Of a stretch of 64,000 nucleotides of DNA, positions 22,948 through 34,392 are shown piece by piece (the stretch's first letter is position 1; every line of letters starts with the position of its first letter). The notes below the pieces were generated by a model that worked only from the letters and a program-made list of their open reading frames with translations, did no database searches and was not told where the DNA came from. Made by a program: the position numbers and the translations under genes. The stretch covers positions 1,069,201,068 through 1,069,265,067 of the forward strand of contig NC_056725.1 of the NCBI RefSeq assembly GCF_019279795.1, in the 5' to 3' direction. The DNA is from Protopterus annectens (lineage: Eukaryota; Chordata; Ceratodontiformes; Protopteridae).

Positions 22948-24609
22948 TGTGTGTGTGTGCACAAAACCTTTATTTGAGCCTAATTAAAAACCCATAGTTG
23001 AGGAACAATGGCAGTTAGCTACCGCTTTGAAGTGAATGTAGGGTAAAACATGCTGGAAGAAAAAGAAGAAAAATACTGACAAGCATTTATAACCTGAAAC
23101 AGTATGGACTGAAATAAAGAATAAGAGAAAGAGACAGTGAATTCCTAAATGAAATTGCACTTCATTAGGGGAACTGCAACCAGAAAGGGAGGAATTGAAA
23201 AGTGAGCAACACTGGACTGATTTTTTGCTTCACCTATGTGATATGCTGTGACTGGGCAACTAAGAATCTTGAATCCAAAACACCTGGTATGTCATGCAAG
23301 ACAAAAAGAGTAATTAAAGATACTGTTTTAATTCTGATTATTTTAAGACAACATTATGTGTTTAAATGATTGAGACTGTTCAGACTAGAATACACTGAAT
23401 ACAGACAGTTGTAAAATAAATGGAAAGCTGTATTAAATCAGTGACCCTTATGTTAAACATTTTTTGTATGCTTAATTAATACTTCATGTTTATGTACCCT
23501 GGTTAATATAAAGTTTTATGACAGTGTAAGTTGAGCTGTTTTCACTGCTAAACGTATATATCTCAATCATTTTAGTGGGTTAAAAGTACTTTGGAAAAGG
23601 TGAACTTTTACTACTGAAATGATGTCTACTGGATTGTACCCTGGATTTAGTTAAACTGGGCAACCCATAGTGCTGGTGTTTTTTTTTGTTTTTTTTTTTG
23701 AGGTCTGCATTCACCTAAGACATGCAGTCCCAGTAACTCTCTATTTACTCACAACTCTCACTGCACATAATATCAAATTACTTTCATCTGATGATTAAGC
23801 AACTTCATAACTGGCTGAATAACCAACCTGGTATAGAAGGAATTGCCTTCAAAAAGACAATACCTAATGCTACATGAATTTACATTAATGTTAACCTGAG
23901 TAGTGGGACAAATGCTGGTGGCAAAACAGATCATTCAGTTGAGGCTTTTAATTTCAACATAGTACAAGCACTATCTATACTTTCTTTTGAGTCAACTGAA
24001 ATCGGACTAGGACTCTTTCTGAAAGAGGTGGCAATATTTTAGCTCTGATGATTTATTGAAGCTTAAATAGTTACAATAAACATGATTTTTTTACTGATAG
24101 CATAAACATATCCAGACTTCCAAAACAGCTGAATTTCGATATAAAAACCCCTGATGAAGTTAAAGAAAACTGTGTTTTGTTTATACAATAAACATCAATA
24201 TTTCATAGAGTGGGTTGTAAATTAATAGATATATTAATAAAAAATAATAACACCCTTATTAATAAATTGACAGTGTATGACTGAAAAGGAACAAAATTAA
24301 ATAATATACACAGGAAAATAATATTTCCCTAACAAAAATAATAAGATTCGGGGAGATACAACAGGGTACAGGAAGGTAAGTTATGTCCTCTTAAGGCATT
24401 TCCTTCAATCTACAGTCAGCAAGGTACTAAGAACAGTAGACTGACAATGGACTTGACCTATCAGACACAAGTGGTGGAATAGGAAGTTATCTTAGCAAAA
24501 CCACCAGTCAGAAGATTGATTAAGTTAGAATATGGTGCAAAAGAACATAAACAAGTGTACATTTTGGGGGCAGTGAATCAGAGAGCCCATTATGTTTTCA
24601 AGAGAACAT
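22441..24609. other. No gene; (TG)n and G-rich remnant
   Basis: AT-rich non-coding DNA. It includes a GAGGGGGGCATTGTCC..GACCCCCTTAATT hairpin-like remnant at about 22790, the TG tract listed separately, and two poly-T runs at about 23680-23700. About 24150 has CCTGATGAAGTTAAAGAAAAC, a weak echo of the Penelope-like signature. Confidence 0.4.
22869..22959. repeat. (TG)n microsatellite
   Basis: About 44 TG units with three interruptions (GC, CG, GG). Confidence 0.96.
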
Positions 24610-24880
24610 GGTCTATATTAGAGGAATGAAAGTTTAAAATTGCGAACACTCGAAAGAGCAAAAGGACCTCGAAGTGCTTTTTTTGAGATTGCAGTATAGT
24701 GAAAATTGGAATATTTGCTCTTTCCTCACTGTAGTGTGATCTCAGAGTTGGAATATATATTTATATATAGCGGGAAGGTTGGGGGGCACAACCCCCCCCC
24801 ACAATTATGATTTCAAGGTCCAGCATTTTCGCTCTTTAGAACGTTTGCAATTTTAAACCTTCGGTCTTCTAATACAGACC
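24610..24880. mobile_element. Foldback/MITE-like element, G-rich core, copy A
   Basis: Terminal inverted repeats: GGTCTATATTAGAGGAATGA at the left and, reverse-complemented, GGTCTGTATTAGAAGACCGA at the right. The match continues through TTTAAAATTGCGAAC...AAAGAGC for about 50 bp. The core has GAGTTGGAATATATA and then a GGGGGGCAC...CCCCCCCC hairpin at about 24779-24803. 271 bp, non-coding. Same family as 27799-28218, 28415-28959 and 50108-50880. No target duplication identified, so the superfamily is unknown. Confidence 0.75.
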
Positions 24881-26990
24881 CGGTGGAAGGAAATTATCAG
24901 ACTCAGTGCATAAGATTTTAATACACTTGAAGAAATTTTTGCAAAGATAGAACAGCAGGAAAAGACTGAGAGGGAGACATAGATATACCTAGCTATTGAA
25001 AGTGCAGCCAAATAAAAAACTTTCCAGCTGTGGTGACCCTGGGTAATTTTCAAACCACAGGCACCCCTCCACATACTTGTCTCTTAATACTCTACATAAA
25101 CATTCTTTTGAATTCATGACCAGGATGGATTTTAAAGTGTAATTTTCTACAAGATTGTAAGTTATATTTATTGTTTAATGAGACAGTATTTGCCTGTTTT
25201 AAATTTGTAGTATTAAAGATTTTTCCACCAAGAATTGAAATGAAACTTACCAACCAATGATAAAAAAATTAGCTATTTCATATATTTCAACCATAAAAGA
25301 CCACCCAAACTGGAAGCATAGTCCACTATTGTCTGTTCTCATCAATTACAGACACTTTTTTTACTGCATACACTTTACATGTCTGTCTTGATTCAAAAAA
25401 TAGCTGAAGTAAATTACTTCAAGCTGCTCTACACTAATACATCTTTGTCCTGCAATGCTTGATTAATCTCTGCCTAACTTAAGTGTGATGGCAGGCAGTC
25501 ATTTTTGTCTACAAACAACCCTTTACCAATCAATTATAGCCCATTCTCAACTGTGTGCTTCATAGATTTCCAATTGTAATGCAAAATAGCATAACCAAAC
25601 TATGTCAAGTTTGCTAAACAGGCTCAGTAGCCACAGTAAACTTTCCCACTTATTCCATACAGATGCATACTGGTTCTGCACATTAAAGACTGTTTAAAAT
25701 GAATTGATGACAAAAAGGTTAGTTATTTTCATTCACAGAGAGAAGTTCTACCCCCTACTCAGCTGTTATAACCACTCACTGACTGTTTAAATCTCGGTCA
25801 TTTGACTGTGATAAAAATAGCAGTCATAGTTAATGTGTGTAGCTCTGTTTTTGAAGAAACACTAGCAGCAGTATTCTGATTTGTTCATCCAAACCACATT
25901 AGTCATAAAAAACAAATTATAACCATATGTCAGCAGTCAAATATTTTCAGCTACAGACAGCCCCCTGTACCCAACAAATCTGTCTACTTTATTGCCTGTA
26001 CACACCTCAGATGCCCAACTGTATAAAAATACAAAAATGGCATCACACTGCATTTTCTCCCCATATTGTATAAATACTGACCATACTTCTCTTCTTCTTC
26101 TTATATCAAGAAATTGGGACAAAACCAAAAATAACAGAGGAAGACAATTCAAGGAAGAAATTTGCTAAAACTTGCATCATGAAAATAATATCCTATTCTT
26201 CAAAAGTAACAGTTTGGTATTTGCAAACAGTTGCTCTGACCAGCATGACATAAGTCAAACAATCGTCTCAATCTTAACAAAAATAAGAAAACAGTATCCA
26301 GAATAACCAAAGGATGACAGCATTATGAAAATGGCAGAAAAAAATTACAGCAACCATTGAAGACACTGTGTTACAAATTCCCATCAAAGAAATTATTCTT
26401 TTTGCAACATCCATAGCCCAACCAGATCTTACTGAATTTTACAGTTTAGCACAAAACACAGGTTCTCACAAAAAGGGGTTTACAAAATATAATAGAACGG
26501 TTCTCTCCTAGTAGTAACCCTAAAGGGTTTAGTTTTTGTACAAAATCATTAAACAGTTTATCTGATCTGAAAAGTGAGCAATGAGGCTTACACACCTGTT
26601 GATATTACATTATTTTGTCTTGCTCATGCAAATAGCAATTGCCAAATGTTTTGTAAAAGCATAAAAATGTTCCTTATTAATCCTTATTTTGGTAGTTTTG
26701 AAGTGCAAATTACTGGTACTGGTAACTGAGGCCACATTTAACAAGACATCAACTGCACATAAGATACTATTTGAGATTCTGCATGCAAATGGAAAAAAAA
26801 ACATGCATTTTGTCAGATCAATGTCCTGCAGCAGGCAGAGGGCACTAGACATTTTATTAGCTCTCAGCCTCTTAAAACATGAATCAGGGAGAAAGAAAGC
26901 TGAACTATAACAGGGAACAGAAGCCCCAAATCAGGGAAAATGTTGAAAATTAGTCATGTGTACTTAGAAATGTGTCAGAATAATTCGTTG
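24881..26990. other. No gene seen
   Basis: AT-rich sequence. Open frames up to about 80 codons, but none has a motif, composition shift or homology I recognise. Confidence 0.5.
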
Positions 26991-27798
26991 TATTTATTTA
27001 TTTATTTATTTATTTAATGTTTGGTTACCTGAATAGTCCAACTGGGCCTTACAAGACCCCCTTTTCAGTGGTGGTCTTGGAAGAATAGCTCCAAAATAAG
27101 AAGATTATATCATACCGTTGATTGAAATCTATAAATACATTAAAGACTGAATAACAGTTAAACAATACAAATGAGTATTTCTGTTGAACAGTAGTATTAT
27201 AAAACATAATAAAGTGAGTAAGAAATAGATGTAATTTGTCAGCTGTATAAGTTAAGATTGGAGAGAAAAGGACAACATGAAAATGGAGGGTTGAAGAAAT
27301 TATGAATGGAAGAAATAGAAAGGAAAGCATACAAGCCTATATAACAAAAATGATGAGTGCAGTGGAGCAACAAGTAAGGTTAGAATAAATGTACAAGTTA
27401 AATAAGTTAAGCATGAGGGAGGACAAGAGAAGCAAAAAGTGATTATGGAAGAGGGAGAGCGGTAGAAATTAAGTTATTTGTGTTATTAGGTATGGAAGAT
27501 GAAAGGGGTGAAGAGAATGACTTTAGTGTGCAGGAAGCAAAATGAAAAGGCTGGGAAGGAAAGAATAGAACCAATATATAAGGGAGTGTGGAAAGTTCCA
27601 GTTGAGTAAGTAAGGAGGAATAGATAAGGTGGAATCGTATTTATCAAAAAGAGTTATTATAGCTGAAATAATATGGTATTAACAATATAATACTGAAGAC
27701 ATTCTTAGCCTGGGGAGGTGCTGCATGAGCAGAGACAGGAGTTCAGTAGTAAGGCTTTTAGATTCTGTTAGAAGCAGTTAGTGGGAGGTATATATTTG

Positions 27799-28218
27799 GG
27801 TTCCTATCAGCTGACTGAAGATGCAGGTTAGCGAATGTGACTTGGTCAAGCTGTAAATGCCAAAATGGCAAAAATATCGAAGTGGCATGTAAGCAAATTC
27901 TTTCCCTGGGAAAGAATCTGCCTGTGCGCTTCAGTAATTTGCTGTTTTCGGCACTGGAGTGTGGTCTCAGAGTTGGTATATTTAAGTAGGGGGGGTGTGG
28001 GAGGCACAGCCCCCCACATCAGGGGGGGTGTGGGGGTGAAGCCGCCCACTTAATATCATGTATTAAAGTGTTTTCTTTTTTTTTTTTGTTGGAACAGTGA
28101 TTTTTTTCCCTTGGAAAAAAATCTCTGTTTTGACAGTTCGGCTTTGTAAGCTTTCACTTACATGGGGTTGATTAATCGTTGTTTGCTAACCTAAGCATTC
28201 GGTGATCTAATATAGACC
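27799..28218. mobile_element. Foldback element, G-rich core, copy B
   Basis: The right end reads, reverse-complemented, GGTCTATATTAGATCACCGA and AATGCTTAGGTTAGCAAAC. The left end GGGTTCCTATCAGCTGACTG..GGTTAGCGAATG is a worn counterpart. The core (27960-28050) has GAGTTGGTATATTTAAGTAG, then two G-run/C-run hairpins: GGGGGGG..CACAGCCCCCC and GGGGGGGTGTGGGGG..AAGCCGCCC. Non-coding. Confidence 0.65.
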
Positions 28219-28414
28219 CATATATTTTATTATTGGGTGTGGAATTCTATAGCTTTGAAACATGGGTTAAATAAAGGGAATTGCCAAATAAGTTAAGTGG
28301 TTCTGTAATAAGGAGCAGTTTTGTGTCTACAGATCACAGGTGTGTTGCTAGGGAGTACTACTGCAGGGAAGGATTTAAGAATGGGTATTTATAGTAAATG
28401 TAGAGAATGTTATG

Positions 28415-28959
28415 GGTTCCCAATTAGATGAACGAATGCTTAAAATGTCGAGTACGACATGCTTGACAGCTTTTAAGCAAACATTCATCGAAGCAAAACC
28501 TAACAATGTCGAAACAAGGAGTTTCAAAAAGTTATAGTTGGCCAGCCATCAGGAAGCCAACGGCTGACGTCAAAATGTTCACCTTGTCTAGCCATTCTTA
28601 CAGTCATCCACTGTGGTGCAGTCTCGTTGTTCACCCTGTGTAATGTTATGACAGTCCTCCACTGTGGTGCGCTCTTGGAGTTGGTATATTTACATAGGGG
28701 TGTGTGGGGGCACAGCCCCCCATGTTGGGGGGTGTGGGGGCAAAGCCCCCAAGTTTATTTTGTTTGTTGATTTGTTTTTGTTTTGGGGGGGGGTTTAATG
28801 GTGTACAGTACATTTTAGCTTCCTGATGGCTGGTCAACTATAAGTTTTCAAAACTCTTTCTTTCGACATTATGGGGTTTCACTTAGATGAACTTTCCCTT
28901 AAAAGCTGTTGAGAATGTCGTACTTGACATTTTAAGCATTCGTTCATCTAATATAGACC
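28415..28959. mobile_element. Foldback element, G-rich core, copy C
   Basis: Inverted arms of about 145 bp. 28415-28560 (ATTAGATGAACGAATGCTTA, AATGTCGAGTACGACATGC, CAGCCATCAGGAAGC) pairs with 28815-28959, which ends CATTCGTTCATCTAATATAGACC. Arms are roughly 80% alike by eye. The core repeats GAGTTGGTATATTTACATAG followed by the double G/C hairpin (28690-28758). This is the clearest member of the family. Confidence 0.8.
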
Positions 28960-29149
28960 TGTTTAAACTTTAAGTAATTTGGGAAATCAAGGGAGTTTAG
29001 TTGTTCTAATTTATGGATTGACGTAGAGTTGATTTTAATAAGGATGGCACAGGTTTAAAGTGAAATAAACAGGATATAGGATGAAGCATTTTTTTTTCGA
29101 GAGTGTGCTTTGAGTATGTTCAGTAAAGCAGTCCTAGCTTTTGATGTGT

Positions 29150-29700
29150 TTTCTTGATTATGTTTTGAATATGTGTATGTTGAGTTTGAGTAGACCATCT
29201 ATGCTAACTACTAGAAGCCTTCTTTCAAAGACTATTTCTATATGAATAGTTTGAGCAGAGAGTATACTGAAGTTATAGTTTATACATGTAGAGAATTTAA
29301 GGACAAGGAATATTAGTTTGGGTTTGAAAGGGTTTAGGAGACATTGGGAGTTAATAAGTCAGGTTTATATGGAAGTCAAAGATGTCTGTATGATACATTG
29401 AAATGAAGTCATAGACAAGGCAGACCAGATAAGAGCAGATACATTAGTATGTTGAGCAAGGATGGCATAATAGGCACGAGAGAAAAGCTTGTTTATGAAC
29501 GCAGAAAATAATAATGGCCCATGATGGGAACCTTAAGGAATGCTAGTTGCTACTGGCATAAAAGAGAAGAGGGCTGATTTCCATTTAACTCCTGGGTTTT
29601 GGTAGAAAGATAGCTATGAAACAATTAAGTGTTGAAAGGAAGAAATGTAGCTTGAAAGAGTTTTTGCATTAGCATACACCCACTGAATGAAAAAAAATTG
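29150..29700 (-). pseudogene. Worn RT fragment of a CR1/L2-type LINE
   Basis: The minus strand reads SIP, stop, GSHHGPLLFSAFINKLF at about 29540-29480, a decayed G-PQGS-LGPLLF-IFIND motif B with CAA changed to TAA. About 90 bases downstream comes LINSQCLLNPFKPKLIFLVL, the usual LN--K-K-LF block. Motif C is not readable. Upstream SSYISS..LSFYQNPGVKW fits the preceding loop. Confidence 0.55.
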
Positions 29701-29960
29701 AAACTATGTGTCCAGTGTTATGAAGTGACAGCAGTTTTCAATGATCTGCCAGAGAACCACGAAAATCCCCAAGCAGTAGGCTAAAAATATGAGACAAAAT
29801 CAAGGACAAACTGTAAAATCAGGGTAAGATAAGAGTTATGATGATTGCTGTCAAACTAACCCAATGGCTGCGTCAAACTAATGGGGTCACAAGGCAAATT
29901 CCCATGCAGGAGGCACAAGTAAAGAACAGGTCTCTTCATAGTCTAGCCCTTTCCCCTCCC

Positions 29961-31349
29961 TAAACTTTGTAACTTTTTGTTAAAAAAAAGTGGTGTCACC
30001 CCATTTCCCTGTTTAACACTACAGACAATGATTATTTAAACACTGTAGCAAGCAAGATGTATACATGTATTCCTTGTGCTCTCCACATAAAGATAATTGT
30101 ACACACCTGCTTATGGGTGCTGATGGCCAATACCTGTGATTCCATAGCTCACATCATAGTCTGATTTTACAGAACATCTCTGATTTTGCCTTATAGTTTT
30201 ACCTTTTCTCTCATTTTTTTTTCTGGTTTTCTGGTAAATTACTGAGGATTATAGTCAGTTAGTAACTATAATCTTTAAAATTCATGATAACTCATATTCT
30301 TAAGTAAATACGTGCTGTTAGAAAAACCTGCTGGTTTATTAACATTCTAAATAAAGTAGAATTGTATGTTTTGAGAATTTTGTCCCTGATTATTAAGCAG
30401 GGGAGTTGAAATGAGTGAAACTTCCTGTCTAATTGCTCTGCTGTGTGAAACATGGGTGGCAAATATATTGTTCAGCTTACTTATGACTGGCACTTGCACA
30501 GGTCATCTTACCAAAATGAAATCATTTAATATTAAACACTTTTGTTATTTTCAGCACTGCTAACTTATTTTGGTTAGCTGGTGTGCTGAACATAACAATC
30601 AGGTTCAGAATGACAACACTACAATAAATCTACTTTACCTATTCATAGTTGCAGCAAGATAACTGAAAATAACTTGCTCTCCTTACATGCATGTGTACCA
30701 TTGCACCATGGCTGAAATAGTGCTTTTGAATGAGTTCAGCCATCTCATGTGCATCACTGCTGACATTATGCATGTGCGAAGAGTCAGTTGCACAACAATG
30801 AAGACACAAATATTCACTGGGGACATTTTCAAAATCTTTACTTTTTTTTTTGTTAAGATGGAAAAGTATTATGTGAGTGACTGTTGTTTTTGCACACCAC
30901 CTAACCAAAATGAATTAGCAATACTAAACATAAAATAAGACATTAAAATTAAATTATTTATTTTTTTCAGATGGTGTGTAAAACAATATATTAGGTAGAT
31001 GACAATGTGCCCCCCTGCAGCATGTACTCTGGACAGCAGCCCAAATTGCTGTTATTATAATATATAACTTCTTTTAAGGAACATAGTGTCAGTTACATTA
31101 ATTTAACTGACAGTCACTTGAGGGTATTAAGAAATTAATTTGCATTTATGCTAACACATAGGGCTACCACTGTAAACACATTGATGAAGGTTAGATTATT
31201 TACATGGAGACTGAATATATTATGAGTTATATTCCTTTAATTTCTCCCAGTTTCTCTACTTCTAGTAAAAAAAGTACTTTTAATCCATGCCTCAATGCCA
31301 TGTCTTAAAAAATATATATGCTGAAGAGATAAAAGCCTCAATAAAGCAA
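29961..31349. other. No gene seen
   Basis: AT-rich. The short overlapping frames at about 30.64-30.94 kb on both strands have no motif and are probably chance. Confidence 0.5.
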
Positions 31350-31495
31350 ACATGGACAACTATAAAGTGGCAACTCTACCATGCACACCTCACAACTGTC
31401 CAACATACCAAAATGTAGACCTAGCACTGAGCCTGGCTGTGTTCATGCACACTGCTACACACCACTTTCACACGGAGGACCCCTACAGACAGACA

Positions 31496-31544
<49 letters not shown>

Positions 31545-31560
31545 GCACGCACGCACGCAT

Positions 31561-31600
<40 letters not shown>

Positions 31601-32070
31601 CAGTTACATGGTTCAGCCTGCCTGCTTCCCCGTTCTTACTCACACACACTCAAGAGCCTTTGTTGTCAGCCTAGGCCTCTTTCACCCCCCCCCCAACACC
31701 CTGTGCAAGTGATAAGTGTACCATATCCATGATTTCTCTCTTTTGCATTCAGGTAAACTAAAACTTTGTGTCTGATGAATAGGGTGGTTAGCTACATTAT
31801 TGCTTAGTATATCTACATGTGTGCCATTTAAATGATAATTGCACCTGTGAATTATATTTGGCTTGCCAAGTTGTACAATGGATAACATCATAATTTCACT
31901 CATTTTTAGTATGTTCTGTTGTAATGGTTGTGAAGTCAACAACTGCAACGTGTCTCATTACTTTCTAACTGTTCTCTTTAATGGTTATCCCAGTGCAAAT
32001 GTATGGTCACATCATAAGTCAGGCCATCACATTCAGATTTCTCAATTGCATGACAGCACTGTAGTATAAT
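31350..32070 (-). mobile_element. Harbinger-family non-coding segment, copy 2
   Basis: Colinear by eye with the reverse complement of 54880-55600, the spacer between the transposase and Myb-like genes of the Harbinger element. Shared blocks include CCAACATACCAA, GGAGGACCC(C/T)TACAGACA, CTTTGTGTCTGATG, GCTTAGTATATCT, GTTGTGAAGTCA-CAACTGCAA and ATTACTTTCTAACT. Both copies carry an AC/TG tract in the same neighbourhood. Only non-coding sequence is present, so this is a fragment or a non-autonomous derivative. Boundaries are approximate. Confidence 0.65.
31490..31599. repeat. (AC)n-(GCAC)n-(AC)n microsatellite
   Basis: AC units with a central GCAC block at about 31540-31562; source of the threonine-histidine open frames. 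Confidence 0.96.
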
Positions 32071-32239
32071 CACATCAGAACAGTACAGTATCATACTCTC
32101 TGTTGCATGTAGCTCACCAAAAACATGCATCTTCAGGACACCCCACAGGGCTTCCTCATCAAGCTAACACAGAACCTACAAACCATGCCATGATGTATGT
32201 GTACAGATTAAAACACATGTCACTTTAATCTGTCTCATA

Positions 32240-32277
32240 TCACTGTCTGTAATATCAAGTTATAGCTGACTCTCACA

Positions 32278-32350
<73 letters not shown>

Positions 32351-33000
32351 GACTGCAGTGAGAATAGAACCCCTACCTATCTAAGTTCACAGACTACAGA
32401 ACACTGAACATAACACATGTGCCACAACACAAGTCTGACTTGTATTGTGTCCGACAACCCTTTATAGCTGATGGCATCAACAGTGTCTGTTGAGGACAAG
32501 ATATGTGTCCCACCTGCTGGTGCAAAATGCTCTCTGTAATATAAAGTTACAACTCACTCACATAGCTGACTGGAATGAGAATAAAACCCATATCTATCTA
32601 AGGAGAAAGGCTACAAAACACAGTACATAATGCATGTGCCACGGCACAAGTCTGACTTATACAGCTGTGCAGGTAGATTTATAGTAGATGTCATCAGCAG
32701 GCCCTGTGAGAGATAACAGCTTAGGAGGCCAGAATGGAATGGATGTGTAGGGATTAGCACTATCAAAAAACTGGACAGCCATGCCATTAGAAGAGTAACT
32801 GCAAGACAGCACTTCTATTCTGCTGATGAGACACACAGTCAACTGAAGTAATAACAGAACCCCTAACTATCTAAGTGCACAGACTAAAGAACACAGTACT
32901 TAATGCACATGCCACTGAACAAGTCTGACTTATACAGGAGTGCAGGTGAACTTATTGTAGATGACATCAGCAGGCCATGTGAAGAAAAACAACATGGGAG
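32240..33000 (-). repeat. Three tandem tRNA-like (SINE-type) units
   Basis: Three diverged copies of a roughly 285-bp unit, with recognisable blocks at 32347-32430, 32568-32660 and 32842-32935. Each has GA(A)CCC-TA-CTATCTAAG, ACA-ACA-AGTACATAATGCA and CACAAGTCTGACTTATACAG. Reverse-complemented, each looks like a tRNA head: GTGGCA(T/C)(A/G)TGCATTA-GTACTGTG as A-box region and GGGGTTCTATTCTCACT as B-box region. A CATCAGCAGGCC block follows in units 2 and 3. The array may come from a SINE inserted into itself or from unequal exchange. Unit 1 is split by an (AC)n tract. Confidence 0.6.
32277..32346. repeat. (AC)n microsatellite
   Basis: About 35 uninterrupted AC units within the first tandem unit. 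Confidence 0.97.
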
Positions 33001-34183
33001 ACCTGCATAGGCACATAGAGTTATAGTGTCATATGAGGCTAATAGCCTATTAGAACTAGGCTGCTTAGATGCCTAGCTGTATAACAATATGCACACCCTT
33101 ATTGAGCATAGTTGGATGTTTAAGTTTAGCAGAGCAAGGTTGTGAGCACTATCAACTGGCCCTGTCCATGATTTAGTACACATTATAAATTATACTTTAT
33201 CATGTGGTTGATATATGAGTGGAAAAAAATAAACTGAGATCCCAGAGTTGTAATGCTTCTGGGTGTGTGGCCAATGCATGGACTGAAAGCAGACAGCATC
33301 ATATATACATTTCCTTAGCACATTGGGCCATACCTCTCACCATTTTATAGCAAGGAATCAGAACAAACCCTTACATATTGGGTTGAAAAAGGACTAAACA
33401 TAGGGACACATTTTAAATACTGCTCTTACAAACTTATACAGTTGATAGAATAACATGTTTTGCATTAATGTGTATTGTCTGAAGGGTAGGAGTTTTGGAA
33501 TTCAAATATCTGTCATTGTTTTCTGGCTTAAGTAGTCAAGTATTTTCAAATTATTTGCCAAAAAACAACTTTTTTATGAGGAGTAGGGCAAAAATCTAAT
33601 GCAAAATGCAGTACATTCTACAAATGTCTAACCAGTTGAAAGGTCTGTATTGGGCAGCAGATGTGCGCTATGTTTAACCAATTGTACGCACATGTGAGAT
33701 ACAGCTGTTTGTGTGTAGGCAAGCAGTACAGAAATGCAAACTGCATTGCTAATGTGTGACAGTTACTCCACGTCAGGTTTTTGCGATGGCCAAAAGCATT
33801 TATTAAATGCATCTGTTTTTTTTATATCTGCTTGTAGGAAAACAAATGGAAGGGGAGACATGTGATCTGGGCAAAAGCAAGGTATGGCATACACACTACA
33901 AAATGATACTACACATCAAATAGTTTGCATAATCCAGGATTTGAAGTCTCACACCACTGCCGATTTAGAAAACAGGATGGATGTCTTATTCCTCTATGCC
34001 ACACAAGCAGCTTTGCAGCAAAGAGCTGAAGTCATTTTTCACACAAACAAATGCATCAGAAGGAACACTGCTATAAGATTTTCATCTGTGACTTGGACTT
34101 TTAACCCTCTTTATTATATTTGGATGTAATTCACTTACTGATCACACAAATTGTTAGGATTCTGCTTGCAAATACACAGCTTT
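33001..34183. other. No gene; old dispersed repeat
   Basis: 33326-33600 has CATACCTCTCACC, AGGGACACATTTT, TTTTGCATTAATGTG and CTGAAGGGT blocks like those at 4.87 kb, so it is probably a diverged copy of that repeat. The rest is AT-rich without motifs. Confidence 0.4.
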
Positions 34184-34392
34184 GTGGGGGGCGGAGCCTG
34201 AATGGCTAACTGAAAGCAGCAGTATTTCAGAGCTCCATATGACTAGTTAAATAAGACAGTAAAAAATATTATTTTTTTCTTCAAAGTTTAAAATCATATA
34301 GATAAAGGACTAATTTACATAATTAGAAACTTTGGTGAAGTTTTACAAATAATTTCCTGTCAAAAAGCTTGGAGATATATTCACTTCTTAAA

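Larger units (their letters stand above)
26992..29960 (-). mobile_element. Old CR1/L2-type LINE, interrupted
   Basis: A (TTTA)n tail at 26992-27016 followed by CCAACTGGGCCTTACAAGACCCCCTTTTCAGTGGTGGTCTTGG marks a LINE 3' end in minus orientation. The same end recurs at 63511-63600. RT remains are found at about 29.2-29.7 kb. Two foldback elements sit between. I infer one element because the order and orientation agree, but the 27.1-27.8 kb stretch has no readable protein, so this could be two insertions. Confidence 0.45.

Noticed and set aside
30639..30938. Two overlapping opposite-strand frames
   Set aside because: No motif, no start context, no matching family; expected by chance in this composition.
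32240..33000. CRISPR-like array from regularly spaced repeats
   Set aside because: Units are about 285 bp, diverged and tRNA-like in a vertebrate-type genome, with no short identical repeats and unique spacers.
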